64,000 nucleotides of DNA from Zoroaster sp. YZ-2022. Its lineage: Eukaryota > Echinodermata > Asteroidea > Forcipulatida > Zoroasteridae. Under the pieces are notes generated by a model, which was not told where the DNA came from, searched no databases, and saw only the letters and a list, made by a program, of their open reading frames with translations. This document shows, piece by piece, positions 44,776 to 57,260 of the stretch (position 1 is its first letter; each line of letters begins with the position of its first letter). The stretch spans positions 34,259,263 to 34,323,262 of the forward strand of contig CM055828.1 of NCBI GenBank assembly GCA_029582265.1, given 5' to 3'. A program made the translations under genes and the position numbers.

Positions 44776-46650
44776 ACTAGCTCTAATTCTACAATTCTCC
44801 ATTCACCTCCATTCTGCCATCCTTCCTCACACAGTCGTCTCATCATCACCGTCTTCTATCACGAGCTCTGTCTATCCATTATCCACCCACCTCCATCTTT
44901 CAGTCATCCTTCCTCAAACGTCGTCTCATCATCACTGTCTTCTATCACTAACTCTGTCTATCCATTCTCCATCCACCTCCATCTTTCAGTCATCCTTCCT
45001 CACACAGTCGTCTCCATCACTGTCTTCTATCACGAGCTCTGTCTATCCATTATCCACCCACCTCCATCTTTCAGTCATCCTTCCTCAAGCAGTCGTCTCA
45101 TCATCACTGTCTTCTATCACTAGCTCTGTCTATCCATTCTCCATCCACCTCCATCTTTCAGTCATCCCTCCTCACGCAGTCTTCTCATCTTCACTGCCTT
45201 CTACCCAGTGGCACAGCCACGGGGCTCAGAGGGGACGTACCCCACAAATTTCCAGTGCCCCCCAGGTACCCCCACGAAAATCCTCATAGTGCCCCAAAAC
45301 AGAAAAAGAAAAGAAAAAGGAAAACCCATACCCTGGGCCCCCCACTGAAAAGCAATGTCCTCCTGTGCCACCCCACTGAAAAAAGTCCTGGCTACGCCTG
45401 CTGTTCTACTAGCTCTTCTTCTACAATTCTCCATCTAGCTCGTCTCTATTCTCCATTCACCTCCATCTTTCAGTCATCCCTCCTCACACCAGTCTTCTCA
45501 TCTTCACTGCCTTCTACCACTAGCTCTTCTTCTGTTCTCCTTCTACAGTTCTCCATCTAGCTCCGTCTCTATTCTCCATTCACCTCCATCTTTCAGACAT
45601 CCCTCCTCACGCAGTCTTCTCATCTTCACTGCCTTCTACTAGCTCTTCTTCTACAATTCTCCATCTAGCTCCGTCTCTATTCTCCATTCACCTCCATCTT
45701 TCAGTCATCCCTCCTCACGCAGTCTTCTCATCTTCACTGCCTTCTACCACTAGCTCTTCTTCTACAATTCTCCATCTAGCTCCGTCTCTATTCTCCATTC
45801 ACCTCCATCTTTCTGACATCCCTCCTCACACAGTCGTCTCATCTTTCAATGTCTTCTATCACTATAGCTCCGTCTTTCCATTCTCCACCCACCTCCATCT
45901 TTTTTGACATCCCTCCTCACACCTCTATCTTTCTGACGTACATTCCTCAGCACACGGTCTTCTCATCTTCACTGCCTTCTATCATCACTAGGTCTGCCTC
46001 TCCATGCATTCTCCACCCACCTCCATCTGTCTGACATCTCTCCTCCACACAGTCTTATCATCTTTACCTTCTATCACTAGCTCTGTCTCACCATTCTCCA
46101 TCCACCTTCATCTTTCCTGACAACTCGCCTTACACCGTCTTCTCATCTTCACTTATCACTAGCTCTGTCTCACCATTCTCCATCCACCTCCATCTTTCTG
46201 ACAACTCTCCTTACACAGTCTTCTCATCTTCACTTATCACGAGCTTTGTCTCTCCATTCTCCATCCACCTCCATCTTTCTGACATCCCTCCTCATACAGT
46301 CTTCTCATCTTCATTGCCTTCTATCACTAGCTCTGTCTCACCTGTTCTCCATCCACCTCCATCTTTCACAACTCTCCTTACACAGTCTTCTCATCTTCAC
46401 TTATCACTAGCTCTGTCTCACCATTCTCCATCCACCTCCATATATCTGACAACTCTCCTTACACAGTCTTCATATTTACTTATCACGAGCTTTGTCTCTC
46501 CATTCTCCATCCACCTCCATCTTTCTGACATCCCTCCTCACATAGTCTTCTCATCTTTATTGCCTTCTATCACTAGCTCTGTCTCTTCATATTCTCCATC
46601 TACCTCCATGATTTTTGTCATTCCTCTTGCTTCTCATATCCATCCTGAAA
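44776..46650 (+). repeat. Pyrimidine-rich minisatellite, 80-90-bp units
   Basis: About twenty units carry CTCTGTCT.TCCATTCTCC, ATCCACCTCCATCTTTC and CAGTC.TCTCATC. It is strongly strand-asymmetric (C/T). The long Ser/His-rich frames 44702-45289, 44752-45123 and 46314-46673 are the repeat read in different frames and show no start or domain, so I do not call genes. A MITE interrupts the array at 45205-45403. Confidence 0.9.
45205..45403. mobile_element. MITE inside the minisatellite
   Basis: The ends CCAGTGGCACAGCCA and TGGCTACGCCTGCTG are imperfect inverted repeats, and TTCTAC stands on both sides. The inside is G/C-rich with homopurine AAAAGAAAAGAAAAAGG. The size and the 'cagtggcgtagcca' type end are common for short DNA transposons in marine animals. 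The class is not certain. Confidence 0.6.
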
Positions 46651-46659
46651 GATCCAATG

Positions 46660-48030
46660 TCATTTGGAAGTAAGTTACTTGTACAGAAAAAATGTTTTGG
46701 TAAGCTATTATTGTCTCTTTAAATTAAAATGCCAAGAGAAACTTCTGCGTGGCATTTTCTGCGTAAACCCTTCATGAAATTTTTTCAAGGTGGATCTAGA
46801 GTGACAAAAGTGGGCACTAGGTCAAGAATTTGGATATAATAAGTAAATTATCAAGATCCACCTATGCTTTCTTCACCCCGCTTCTTAGCCGCTCGACACG
46901 TTGAGCTCTCCACAGATACTCCGAAGGCTCGTCAACTTCGATCATTGCTTTGAGCCTCTTATAACGAAAGCTGACACCTCAACACACTTGCGCTGTATTT
47001 CTTTCATAAATCCTCTTCCTGTCAGGTGCCGCTTCAACTGTGATAGACACGACAAGTATATTCCACCTTCCGTTTCCATTTGTATTTGTTCTATACACTT
47101 TTTAAAAAAACGATGGTGATGTGACTGATATGGTTGTAGGTTTCCCCCTTCTCTATGGTTATAACCACTTCGGGGTATATTTATCTGTTATATCAAACAT
47201 CGGTGAATTTCTATTTTTGGTACCGGTAGCTTTATAATGAATAGATGTAGAACGAACGGGGTGAAGTGGTTTTTGTTGAGTCCTCCCACGATATTAATCA
47301 ATGTTTCCGTTTGCCAATAAAGAACAATAATGTTGTTCAATGCATGAAAGGAATGTGTTGCAATGTCTAGAGGAAAAGAATTCTTCTGAATGTATTCATT
47401 TCTGAATAATTTTCCATACTATTGAATTTCAAGGAATGTTCACATCAAACAATAATTATTGGATACGTGCCTGGTATGCAGAAGTATGTTGTTCTTTAGT
47501 TTTGCACTGACCCTATTTTCACAATTTTAACGGCCATTTAAGATTTTTCATCGGAACACTGCTATTTTACTTGAGGAAAGGAAAACAAATGTTTTAAAAT
47601 GCTACATTTCGTAAAATAATCATGAGAAGTTTAACAGTATATGTCCCAAAAGTATTTAATGTGGGTTCGGTTGTAAATCATTTGGGCACATAATTATTGT
47701 TACACCGAGCTTCGACAACTATATTATGAAATATCTCGCTACAAAGTATTTTCTTTTTATAAACGGATATAATCTGTTCCGATCAAAACAAAAACAAAAT
47801 CGGTAGTAAGGCTGTGCGTTTTCGGTTAATTTAGGAACCGGATACTCAAAATTAGAAATATTTGGATACCCTGGCTGCCGTAAACAATTTTGTAAAAACA
47901 CATGAATACTCCCGAATGCATAAAATAACCAATATGAACACAAGTTTCTCCTTTTTAAATATTAAAGTCATAATAAATGTGGATTTAATACTGTAATAAA
48001 TTCCGCCTCTAAACGACTCGTATAGCATCC
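46660..48030. other. No gene seen
   Basis: AT-rich host sequence. Around 46870-47110 short frames on both strands exist without a domain. No repeat border recognised. Confidence 0.4.
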
Positions 48031-48034
48031 CCAT

Positions 48035-48066
48035 TCCACACACACACACACACACAGACACACACA
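48035..48066 (+). repeat. (CA)n microsatellite
   Basis: CACACACACA tract of about 30 bases. The minus-strand 'VCVCVC' frames come from it. Confidence 0.9.
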
Positions 48067-48164
48067 AAATTAACAAAAAATCGGAGGCTTCCATTTGTGT
48101 GGCTTAAAAGTTGTTTACAGGTAATTGGAACCGAAAAATCAACGGGGCATGGAATCCGGAGTGC

Positions 48165-48335
48165 TCGTTTCAGATTAACGCAGTGACTCTTCCCCGCCAT
48201 GATATAAATGTCATAAAAGTAACCGATGCTGCTGCATGCGCGGGCAAGTAATTTTCAGTCACTGTGTTCATCTTATACTAGAACACGGATACCATGACCT
48301 GTTGAAAGTCTACTCTGATTGTGACAATATTGTCA
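48165..48335. mobile_element. Fold-back MITE (GTCACGATCA family)
   Basis: It contains CATGGAATCCGGAGTGCTCG, TTTTCAGTCACTGTGTTCAT and GTTGAAAGTCTACTCTGATT, matching 51187-51403. Ends eroded. Confidence 0.7.
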
Positions 48336-48369
48336 CTAGAAATCAATTAACTAATTTCTAAAATGAATT

Positions 48370-48490
48370 ACGGAGGACGATCAGAGCATACTGATCGAAA
48401 CGTCGAGTTGTAACCTCCAGTTCTTTTCAGAACTAATTACTACTCAATTGAGAATTTCACATGGTGTCACTGCAATTAGTCTTACTTATC
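48370..48490 (-). repeat. Inverse copy of 24200-24330
   Basis: GATCAGAGCATACTGATCG, GTTCTTTTCAGAACTAATTA and TTTCACATGGTGTCACTGC match the plus strand of the earlier site inverted. Dispersed repeat of unknown class. Confidence 0.7.
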
Positions 48491-48691
48491 AATTACTGTC
48501 ATCAATATTTTCTCTTCAACAACACAATGAAACAAGCTTAAACTTTCACAGGTTTGTTTTTATAAGCCCTTTTCACACGACGAAAAAAAAAAAAAAATTG
48601 TGAGAGATTGTCTCAATGTTTGAGAAATATTACAAAAGGACACCAATAATGTTTGAGACTGTCCTACATTCCTTGAGAGTTTGTCTCAAAC

Positions 48692-48910
48692 CAAGGGCGC
48701 AACCACTGGGGGGTCGGGGTCACGACCCCCCCTACTTTTATGTGGACCTCCCAACTTCTGGAACATTTTTGGTATTTTATGTATACATGATCCTAGTAAT
48801 GTCATTCATGATATTGAACCAAGACCCCAGCTGCTAGTGGCGTGCCCGCAGATCACGTTGCTATTGGCTGCTTGGGACCCCCCAACTTTCAACACGTGGT
48901 TGCGCCCTTG
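48692..48910. mobile_element. hAT-type MITE, 219 bp, 8-bp TSD
   Basis: Inverted ends CAAGGGCGCAACCAC and GTGGTTGCGCCCTTG are perfect over 15 bases, flanked by TCTCAAAC at 48684-48691 and 48911-48918. Eight-base duplications and CA(A/G)GG ends are typical of hAT elements. The frames through it are not genes. Confidence 0.88.
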
Positions 48911-48918
48911 TCTCAAAC

Positions 48919-50445
48919 ATTGAGAGATTTTAGGTTTACATATAATTACCTTGATTTTAATCAAGTCTGGATACATTCACAGACCATCACAGTGTATGAA
49001 GCGTTCGTTTCACTGTGTAAGTACAACAAATGATAAAGCTGAACAGTTGAAATAGCCATCGTTGAATATGACGATTGGTTGCAATAATCAGAGTTGGTTA
49101 AACGTAGGCAATGAGAGATCTGAATTGATACGAAAACTCTAAATTGATGTTAGAATTCCTAGTTGGAATACATACCAGACCAATACCTCTGGATAAGAAG
49201 CTCAGTGGATGAGAGAAGATTGGGGAAAAAAAACATTTCTACCACAAAAAATAATCGAAGGGGGGAAGTGCATGGAAGAAGTGGGTGCGGAAAGGGTGGG
49301 GAGATCTCGCATAAGTGGAACGAGAAAAACCAGTGGTGCATTGGTACAATGTTTGTTTGTTTTGTTTTTGTGTTTTTGTTTGTTTTGTTTGTTTGTTTTG
49401 CAAGATGGGGAATATTGCCCTTGTTTATAGCCTTTCATATAGACCAGGTGACTTGTTTACAATGTGCGTGACTTTTAGAATACCAGTGTGCTTTCCTGCG
49501 CGGCAACTGTGTGTATATTTGTATGCACGTTTTGTATATTTAGTGTGTAACAATTTCAGATAGTGCCTTATTGTTTGTGCCTTATTAAAAAATAAATCTA
49601 ATTAAGAGTTTTTTTCTGCCGATATCTCAAAATATCAGATTTTATAGTTTCTTGTTATAGACCAGTGTACATTTTGAGCCAGGCGCAGTTTGATTATTGG
49701 GGCTCTTTGTAAACGTGATGTCATTCATCACATTGTCTAGAAATTTAGCATACGTTTTTGTGTTCCTCTTTTTAGCCGTGTCCCCCCTTGCATTACAAGT
49801 CCTAACCATTGAAAAAGAAATATCTCTATGGTCTAATAAATTGAATTTAGATTGTAATGTTGTAAGACAATGTATCCAAATGATCACAGTAGTGTAAACC
49901 GCAGAGTGGACACACCATCACCTCCAATGTTTGCCCGTGTGCAGGTAAATGATGACATCATCTTGTTAAAGTTACCTACCTTAATCAAATTAACGACCCA
50001 CTCGATCTGGGCCCGACGGAGCCAGATTGCAGCAGCTTATCTAATCATAGGTGCCAGCATTCGAACATTCAACCCTGCTGCAACCTTTTCCCCCACAAAA
50101 CTGCTTCTGTAACGCTCACTGACTTTCAGGAAATAATATGCGCCACTCTGGATTCCCCTAATATGTACACGCTCATCCTTTGAAAGGATGAGGCTCGGTG
50201 CGTCAATTTGTCAAAAGCGGTTACGAGTGTCCTCTCGCGATGCTGTCGGGCCAGCGACGCTGCCGCCACATACCGTGTCATACTGGCACGCCGGCAAAAA
50301 AGGGTCTAGACTTGGTGTCTGCTTCTCTTTAGAGGGATAAAGCGGTCCAATTAAGCGGAAAGTCAGTCATAACGGGGGGAAGCGGCCAGGTTACACCACC
50401 TAGAGTAGCTCCGGTTTTGTCAGAGCACATTGTCATTGCCCGAGC
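48919..50445. other. No gene seen; GT-rich tract and promoter-like GC rise
   Basis: A (TTTGT)n-like tract lies at 49345-49400. The frames at 49163-49563 are mirror or low-complexity readings. From 50120 CpG content rises (CTCGCGATGCTGTCGGGCC), leading into the candidate exon at 50446. Confidence 0.4.
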
Positions 50446-50771
50446 ATGTCAAGAGGATCACCGCTCGTACAGCGACCATTTCGGCAACACGCACTTTACA
50501 AGTTCCACATCGCCACGCCTTTTCGTGTCAGTTCCTCTTTTGACGGAAGAACGTTTCCGTGGATCGCTTGGCTAACACAAAAAACGGATGACACGGCAAG
50601 CCACACTTGGAATATTATTATCTGGGCAGCCGGAGTAAACAGTTTTGACTTGGAGGTGACGAGCGGACACCATCATGGCGATCAAGTGCGCCAAACAGAC
50701 AGCTTTTCTGCTTTGCTATTGGAGGAGATGCTTCATAACCATGATTGTAGCCAGCCAGGTCATGAGACACG
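50446..50771 (+). CDS. Host gene, candidate exon 1, unknown product
   Basis: The frame from ATG 50446 (MSRGSPLVQRPFRQHALYKF, later FPWIAWLTQKTDDTASH and FSALLLEEMLHNHDC) is open to a donor ACACG|GTAGGC, leaving 2 bases of a codon. The next candidate exon (53173) starts with 1 base in its open frame, so the phases agree. An alternative start at ATG 50675 (CATCATGG) encodes MAIKCAKQTAFLLCYWRR, signal-anchor-like, but that frame meets a stop in the next exon. High CpG content fits a promoter-proximal exon. No domain recognised. Confidence 0.4.
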
Positions 50772-51182
50772 GTAGGCCATTATGCTTCTTAGTTGCTTCA
50801 TTGTAATCCCGCCAATTATGGCCTTTTGGTTAGCGAAGAATCGGCGCGTAGTTAATGATTGATTATGTATCAATTTGTATACCCATCACCGATTTTGATG
50901 TCTCCACACGGACGGCGTTCATTGCTGGGGGTATTTCGTTTTTTATCGATCCCGTGAGTGGATTTGTCGCTCTTTGCGTTCATTAAGTGTGTTCAATGGG
51001 TTCTAAGAAGGAAATGCAAAAGACGAAACAATTTAGGGTTTTGTTGATAAACACGAAATTTACAGCCCCCCCCCCCCAAAAAAAGTATAACCCTATGTTT
51101 GGAGCCGACGTTTACTTTTAAAATCAGGATTTTTGTGCATAGTGTTTTAAGCCGCATTGTACCTAAAATGTAACATTCTACA
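50772..51182. other. Intronic-looking sequence, no gene seen
   Basis: It follows the candidate donor. A poly-C/poly-A stretch lies at 51067-51085. No frame or repeat border is convincing. Confidence 0.4.
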
Positions 51183-51186
51183 TTAA

Positions 51187-51403
51187 AGGGGCATTATCGT
51201 CACAATCAACATGGCATGGAATCGGAGTGCACGTTTTAGATTAACTCGGTGACTGAAAACAATTCCCCACATAATAAGGTCATTATTACCGTTGCTGCTA
51301 CATACATGAGCCAGTAATTTTCAGTCACTGTGTTCATCTTAAACTAGGACACTGATTGCCATGTTGAAAGTCTGCTCTGATCGCGTGACGATCATCTGCC
51401 CCT
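51187..51403. mobile_element. Fold-back MITE with TTAA target, 217 bp
   Basis: The ends AGGGGCATTATCGTCAC and GTGACGATCATCTGCCCCT are flanked by TTAA at 51183-51186 and 51404-51407, the piggyBac target. The halves pair along most of their length (CATGGAATCGGAGTGCACG; ACTGTGTTCATCTTAAACTA). Best-preserved of four related copies in the window. Confidence 0.85.
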
Positions 51404-51951
51404 TTAAGAGATGAATTATGAAGTAATGTGTACAAAGTGAAAGTTTCATAAAACAGACATTTCAAAGGTATTTAAAATATTTAAAAAAAAATTAAAAAAA
51501 GTTGTTTCAATCTGATCAATAGAGGACGACATTTGTTCGTACAGCTGGCTGTACTCTCTACAGTTAGTGCAGTTTTAGCAGTTTTTGGAAATTCAACTTG
51601 TTCCTATTATCTAAAGTCCAACAGAGCAATACTGAGATTGGTTTTGTTTTATATCTCATTATGAACTTCATACCGAGCAAATTTAATATAATAAATCGCT
51701 CATTGTAGCTTTACATTATGTTATAAACCTGTCGCATAGGAATAAAAAGAGATACTGAAAAATAAAGAGATATGAAACAACTATAAAGATAAATATGTGC
51801 ACATTGCACAGTCCATTCAATAGGAACAAATTATTTTATCAGCTACAGAAAAATGTACACCTTACTGATTTTGGGGAACGAACAATTACACATTGTAATT
51901 TTTCTCTAACTTTTGTCGTTGTTGATTTCACATTCGTGTATCTGAATCTTT
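51404..51951. other. Intronic-looking sequence, no gene seen
   Basis: AT-rich, with short frames only. No repeat ends recognised. Confidence 0.4.
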
Positions 51952-52155
51952 AAAAGGACGCTATCGTCACGATCAACAGGGCATGGAATCGGAGTCCTAG
52001 TTTTAGATTAAGTCATGCAGTGACTGAAGGTCATACTATTACCGTTGTTGCTGCATGAAATAAGCCTGTAATTTTCGGTCACTGCATGTGTTCATCTTAG
52101 GGCACCGATTCCACTTCGCTGTTGAAAGTCTGTTCTGATCGTGACGACATCCTAC
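51952..52155. mobile_element. Fold-back MITE (GTCACGATCA family), eroded ends
   Basis: It carries GCTATCGTCACGATCAACAG, CATGGAATCGGAGTCCTAG, TTTTCGGTCACTGCATG and GTTGAAAGTCTGTTCTGATC. It lies only 550 bases from the better copy. Confidence 0.75.
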
Positions 52156-52859
52156 GATAACACAAGAAGTATCGGGAGAAATCAGAACCTCGGTTGATTG
52201 GGGGGGGGGATGATGGGGAGTTAAGATGATGATTTCTTGAGGATGGTCATGTGAGCAATCTGCCCCATCAACGGTTTGCAATGTTTTTGTTTCGTAGGAT
52301 GACAATGTAATATCTTGAATTATTCACCAATCAAAATGGATTATGCCATTGCCATACTATGAAATAAAAAGGGGTCAACAGCTCGACACTGGCCGGAAGA
52401 CGTTTGGAACCTGTGACAGGTTACCTAGGAATTAAGCTTTTTTTCCAGTTTTTTTTTTTTCATATTACATTCTGGGACCCCGTTCATGCGTTAAATGAAC
52501 CAAGTACCTCTGCGACTGAGCTGTGTATCCGTGGGAAAACCTCGATTCCAAGGCCTGAAAAATAGTATGAAAAAGTGATAATTTAACTTCAGACAACTTC
52601 CCATTAAATAACTGTTACAAGACGCCAACCAAAACCCCGTTAATTTACCAAACTTTACGGGACATGACAGTCTTCTTAACATGGGACTTCCGGTTCTCAT
52701 CTGCAGTACTGTCACCTCGAGTACGTGCATTTCATCCTGTGTTGTGATCATAATGTCAAAAGGTCAAAAAGTTCATAGAGTTTGTTAGATCTCTATGGTA
52801 AGACCACACCCCCAAAAAACCAAAACAAACAAACAAACAACAAACAAATCCCCGGTTTC

Positions 52860-53020
52860 TGGTCTCTGCGTGCGTTTTTTGTTTTGTTTTGCTGTGAAAC
52901 AATGTCCAATTGCAGCCAAAATAGCTGGATAGATTGGAATTCTGCCGCGCTGTGCTTTAAACGACTTTTTCACAAAATGGGTGTTAACGAGGTATGTGTT
53001 TTCCTGTTTTATTTCAAATG
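52860..53020 (+). repeat. Dispersed repeat (CAATTGCAGCCAAAATAGCT family), copy 1
   Basis: ATGTCCAATTGCAGCCAAA, TTGGAATTCTGCCG and GCTGTGCTTTAAACGACTTT recur at 59610-59720 and 60035-60110. Short frames here are shared with those copies and are not host exons. Confidence 0.75.
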
Positions 53021-53172
53021 ATATCAAGTGCAAATGCATAGGAGTTTTTTATTGAATGTGCACAGTGTGATGTTTAGGAATATTTTGAGGAGCAAAAAAA
53101 AACGAGTTTCAAATATTCTAATGTGCATTTCATTAAAATCATTCTGAATAACTGATTTCATCTTCTGCCCAG

Positions 53173-53462
53173 GCTACGCCACCCCATCAAACACAACAAG
53201 AGATGTACCTCCAATAATCGTGTCAGACCGCGGCCCGGGGCCTGCAGACCCGGGACCATCGGCGGACGTAGGGCCCTGAACCAGGACAATGGTGGGCCAA
53301 GAAGGTCTGAACACGGAACAGCGAATTTTGGTTGGCTGAGCGGGAAAAACCCCGAAGATTCGTCGAGTACTGACGACAGTGATGACCACCGTGGCGTTGC
53401 CAATGAACCCACGAACTCAAAATGCTGCTACAGACAGAAAAAATATAATATAATTGGATATG
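53173..53462 (+). CDS. Host gene, candidate internal exon, unknown product
   Basis: Acceptor ATCTTCTGCCCAG and donor GGATATG|GTGAGT are both strong. One frame is open over all 96 codons: a basic start (LRHPIKHNKRCTSNN), a Gly/Pro/Arg-rich stretch, an acidic Ser/Asp run (EDSSSTDDSDD) and the end NSKCCYRQKKYNIIGY. It begins with 1 and ends with 1 spare base. GC content is far above the neighbours. It reads like a disordered linker of a larger protein. Minus-strand frames here lack splice signals and are judged shadows. Phase fits both 50446-50771 and 63843-63982. Confidence 0.6.
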
Positions 53463-54556
53463 GTGAGTATAAAGACGTCATTCATTTTCCAATCAGGGGT
53501 CAATTGCGTAAACCTGTTCTGTTAGGTAACTCACACACAGATCACGTGTCATTCACTGCCATTGCGCATTCGCTTCAAAACGCTAAGATTTAATTAACAA
53601 GAAATATTGAGTACCTTTATTTCATCCAATGGGAGATTTATTATATCACTCGATAACCTCGTGATGTAAACAAATATTCCTATTTGACCTCTAAGGCACC
53701 CAATATTTGTATACTAAGATGCGCTATGAAACTTGTCCCTGAAAGCCAGTTTCTTCTTATAACCACTTCACGCAGTTGTATGTAGAACCATAAGTCTTTA
53801 ACTTACAGGTGCAGGTGCAATCTTTCTGTCTGAGGTATTAGGAAACATAATTTCCCAACTAAGACGTCTGCGGCTGTTTAGTGCAAACCGCGCGTTTCAT
53901 TATTCACGATGCATGGAACACACCTAAAGCGCGGCCGTCGGACACATACTCACAGACGTCTTGAACCAACACTAGGTATCCTCAGTACTGGTACCCGTGG
54001 TGACTAGATAGATGATCTCTCTTCAATAAGGTTGACAGTTACATTATCAGTGATTGATGCATTTGCGGATCTTGGGGCGGGGGGCAAGGGATGTTTTTTG
54101 TCATCCATATATGTCCTCCACGATATATCGGCAAACATATATCGTGATTTTCGATAATATCGCGATTTTTTTTTTTCATTCATGCATGATTGCTTTAGAG
54201 CCGATAACCACAGGTATGTACCCCTCTACAAGCATCGCAATCAATCGTAAATTCGTTTCCATGGCGTGTATGTACTGATGAAGTAGATTTTGTTTCTCAC
54301 CTCCAAAAGCTGAAAAGACCGTCCTAATTTTTGTTTCCATAGAATTTCTGACTTGACTCACAATGGCGATTTTATTTAATCACGATAAAAAAATTTAATC
54401 GCGATTTTCCGATATCTTAAAAAGGTTCTCGATATCGTAATCGAATAAAAAAAAGGTATCGCGATTCGCGACATTATCTTACATTATCTTACATTATCTT
54501 ACATATTAGCTTACATGGGGATGTAACATACTTGCACCATACTTGTTTGTGTGTCA
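53463..54556. other. Intronic-looking sequence
   Basis: No exon recognised. A 12-base repeat TACATTATCTTA (54472-54510) and ATCGCGATT-rich words (54150-54470) are the only regularities. Confidence 0.4.
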
Positions 54557-54558
54557 TA

Positions 54559-54773
54559 CACTGTAAAAATTGTGTTTAGAATTTAAACACGTTTCTAAAC
54601 ACTTAGCTTGATTGTTTTTCTGTGATGTATGTTTTAATGCTAAATATCATATGAACAGGTGTCAAAAAGCTAAGCACGTTTACCTTTGTGACATGTACAG
54701 AGGATGACTGTTTAATATTTAAACGCATTCCTAAACGCGTTTATTTAAATACTAAACACTATTTTTTACAGTG
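54559..54773. mobile_element. MITE with CACTGTAAAAA ends, TA target, 215 bp
   Basis: CACTGTAAAAATTGTGTTTAG and its imperfect inverse CTAAACACTATTTTTTACAG end in CACTG/CAGTG, flanked by TA on both sides. The interior is a series of GTTTAAACAC-type words in both orientations. Confidence 0.75.
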
Positions 54774-54775
54774 TA

Positions 54776-57260
54776 CCCCCTTCTCTTTCACCACTATAGC
54801 CCATCATTTTTGCCACGTACCCCTTTGTCGACACTCCAGATCCGCACCTGAATTGAGAATTGAGATCAGTCATATTCCAGTAATATATTATGGCGCCACC
54901 TAAGTTAAGATTATTTTGACGTAGCAGAGTGCTTGAGCCATTGTTCGTGCACGCAGCCGAGTGCCGCACTGCAGTCACACGAGGCGCCCTCTGTCTCGCG
55001 AGTTGCGAACCCACAGATCTTTTCTGATGTATTACAATATCCTGTACAGCTGCAGACATCGTTCATTCGCCACTTCACCATGATTGTAGAACAAGCAATC
55101 TTGCAACATCAGTTAGTAAACTCAATCAATCAAAACTCACCTTTCCTGATCATTCTGCACGGCGCCATAGGTAATGACTGTTGCGGTGTCGCCGTATACA
55201 TTTAGTGATGTGGGATGAATGAAAGACAAATGTCAATCTGAAGTTACACTAACAAGATGCATATCAACGGAAATTTAATTGAACATCGTGGGCAAACTCA
55301 ATTAAATATTCACAATAAACGTGGATTACGTGGGTTTCCTTACATGTGTCTGGTGATCACATCCCACGTCTGGAACCAATTTCTTAACTGCCTTCTCTTG
55401 AAATATTTCAAGCCAGGCTTTTATTTGTTGTGCCTGAGGTTATTTAATGTCAGTGGAAATTTTCTATAGCATACCCCCCTCTCAAAATCAAGCTCATGCC
55501 TACGGCCCCCCCGTCCATAATGGCTTCTACACCCCGCAAGATTATGGCCGGCGCTACGGCCCTGAGTACTTGGTTTCAGTACCAAACAGGACATAAAATA
55601 GCATCAAAAGACAGCTACCACACTTCCGATAGAATAATAATATAGCCTAGGCCTAACCCCTTGATTTTCGAAATGTTCAATATTTTCCAACAAACGTTAG
55701 CAAAACAGTTTGTGTTCAACTACAGAACGAGTGTAGTTTGTACTCCTGCGTATGATCCATGTTGCTAACCCAATTAAAAGGGCGCCCTCTACCATCATGT
55801 GAACAATCCGACATTGGATGTAGGTCACCAGACAAGAATATTTGATTAAATACGATCAAGAATGGGCTTTAATAAGCCCCCAGACTATCACAACTGAAAC
55901 ATTTTTCTCTTCTAACGATCCCATAAATAGTACAATTAAATAATACAGGAGGTCCGCATTTGAACAAATGGGTTGAGAAATATTACGAGCCTGTTGGGGA
56001 CGTGAAACAAATCATCGAAAGACAGGTGTTTTGTTCCTCCTGCTTGAACTATTAAAAGGAAGGTACAACATTGAGTAATCATGTTGGCAAAACTTTTATG
56101 TTTACTCACTTTCAATCAAGATATGCATTAAACATCACTTTGTTCAATTGTCAGCACATCACGTTGGGTCGTTAACCTAAAAAACAAACAGTGAAAATGC
56201 ATTCAAATTGGTCTTCCTCATTCTAACCTGAAATTAAGGAAAGAGTACTGTCCTAAATTCGAACTGATTGAAATGACATCTTTTCAGACAAATAAAATTT
56301 TAGGGAAGATTGATACCATCATCAACTTTACATCAAGTAAGTTTCACACAATTCGATAATTTGATTATTATTGATTTACCCATTCAATACCTTACCTTTA
56401 ATGGAATACTCTTTATAAAGGAACATCTTTCCAGAAAAAATTATTGCTTTGACATATTTTAAACTTTATCTCGAAGGAATTATCCAATAAAGCTACCTAT
56501 AAAAATTATATATCGGGCCTACATGGATGGCGTACGTGCATGGATATCAAGTCGGCCAGGAACACTTAATAAATAAAAATACATAATTCATGTCAGAGTC
56601 GTAAAAACTCGAGTCAGACTAGAGTCACAATTCTAGATGTCTATTACAGAATACCAGGTATGTTATAAGGATGGGTCATCCAATGCCGCAAAAATGACCA
56701 AACGCAATTCTAGTTTCTCAAGTTGAATTGATTGTCTCAAGGGCAGAACTTAGTCCTATGAAAAGAGGACAATCTGTGATTTCGTATTTGTTTTGAGTTA
56801 CAGGAGCAAAACTTAGTTCTGTGAAAAAAGACCCTCTGCGATTTTGTACCGTTGAATTTATACACCCACAACTCTGACTCTGAAACACCGGATCAGTCCC
56901 CTGAAGCATCGACTCGACTCAACTCCAGCCGGCGATCATGGAATAATCTCTTGGCATGTCATCTCGACATTGCCATGACACAACTCGTAACAGATCTCAC
57001 CCCTTTAATTTAAAATAATGTGTACTAAGGACAGTACACCTTTTGCAGTTAACCAATTACAAATCTACTGAATTATATAATGTCGGCGTTCGAGTAGCTT
57101 CCCCAGGTCGACCTGGTCGACGTACCATGACGTCACTTTGAAAAATTTCTGAATGGTTGCCATTTTGTCAACTTCTTATTAAGTGTGGATGCATTTACAG
57201 ACATTTTACCAATGGTGTACAATTCCTTCCATTACCGGTAGCTGTTTAGAACAGTTTCTG
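54776..57260. other. Host non-coding sequence
   Basis: Short frames (54933-55205, 55257-55469, 56718-56909) lack domains and clear splice borders. A palindrome CCAGGTCGACCTGG lies at 57103. No repeat ends seen. Confidence 0.4.

Noticed and set aside
44702..46673. Long Ser/His/Pro-rich open frames (up to 195 codons) on the plus strand
   Set aside because: They are the C/T-rich minisatellite read in three frames, with periodic peptides, no domain and no splice borders; one also reads through the inserted MITE.
46901..47119. Possible zinc-finger or coding fragment on either strand
   Set aside because: A few Cys/His on the minus strand (LSCLSQLKRHLTG) suggested a finger, but the spacing does not fit and no splice signals or repeats support it.
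49163..49563. Overlapping Cys/Phe/Val-rich frames
   Set aside because: They run through a (TTTGT)n-like tract on both strands; low complexity, no domain.
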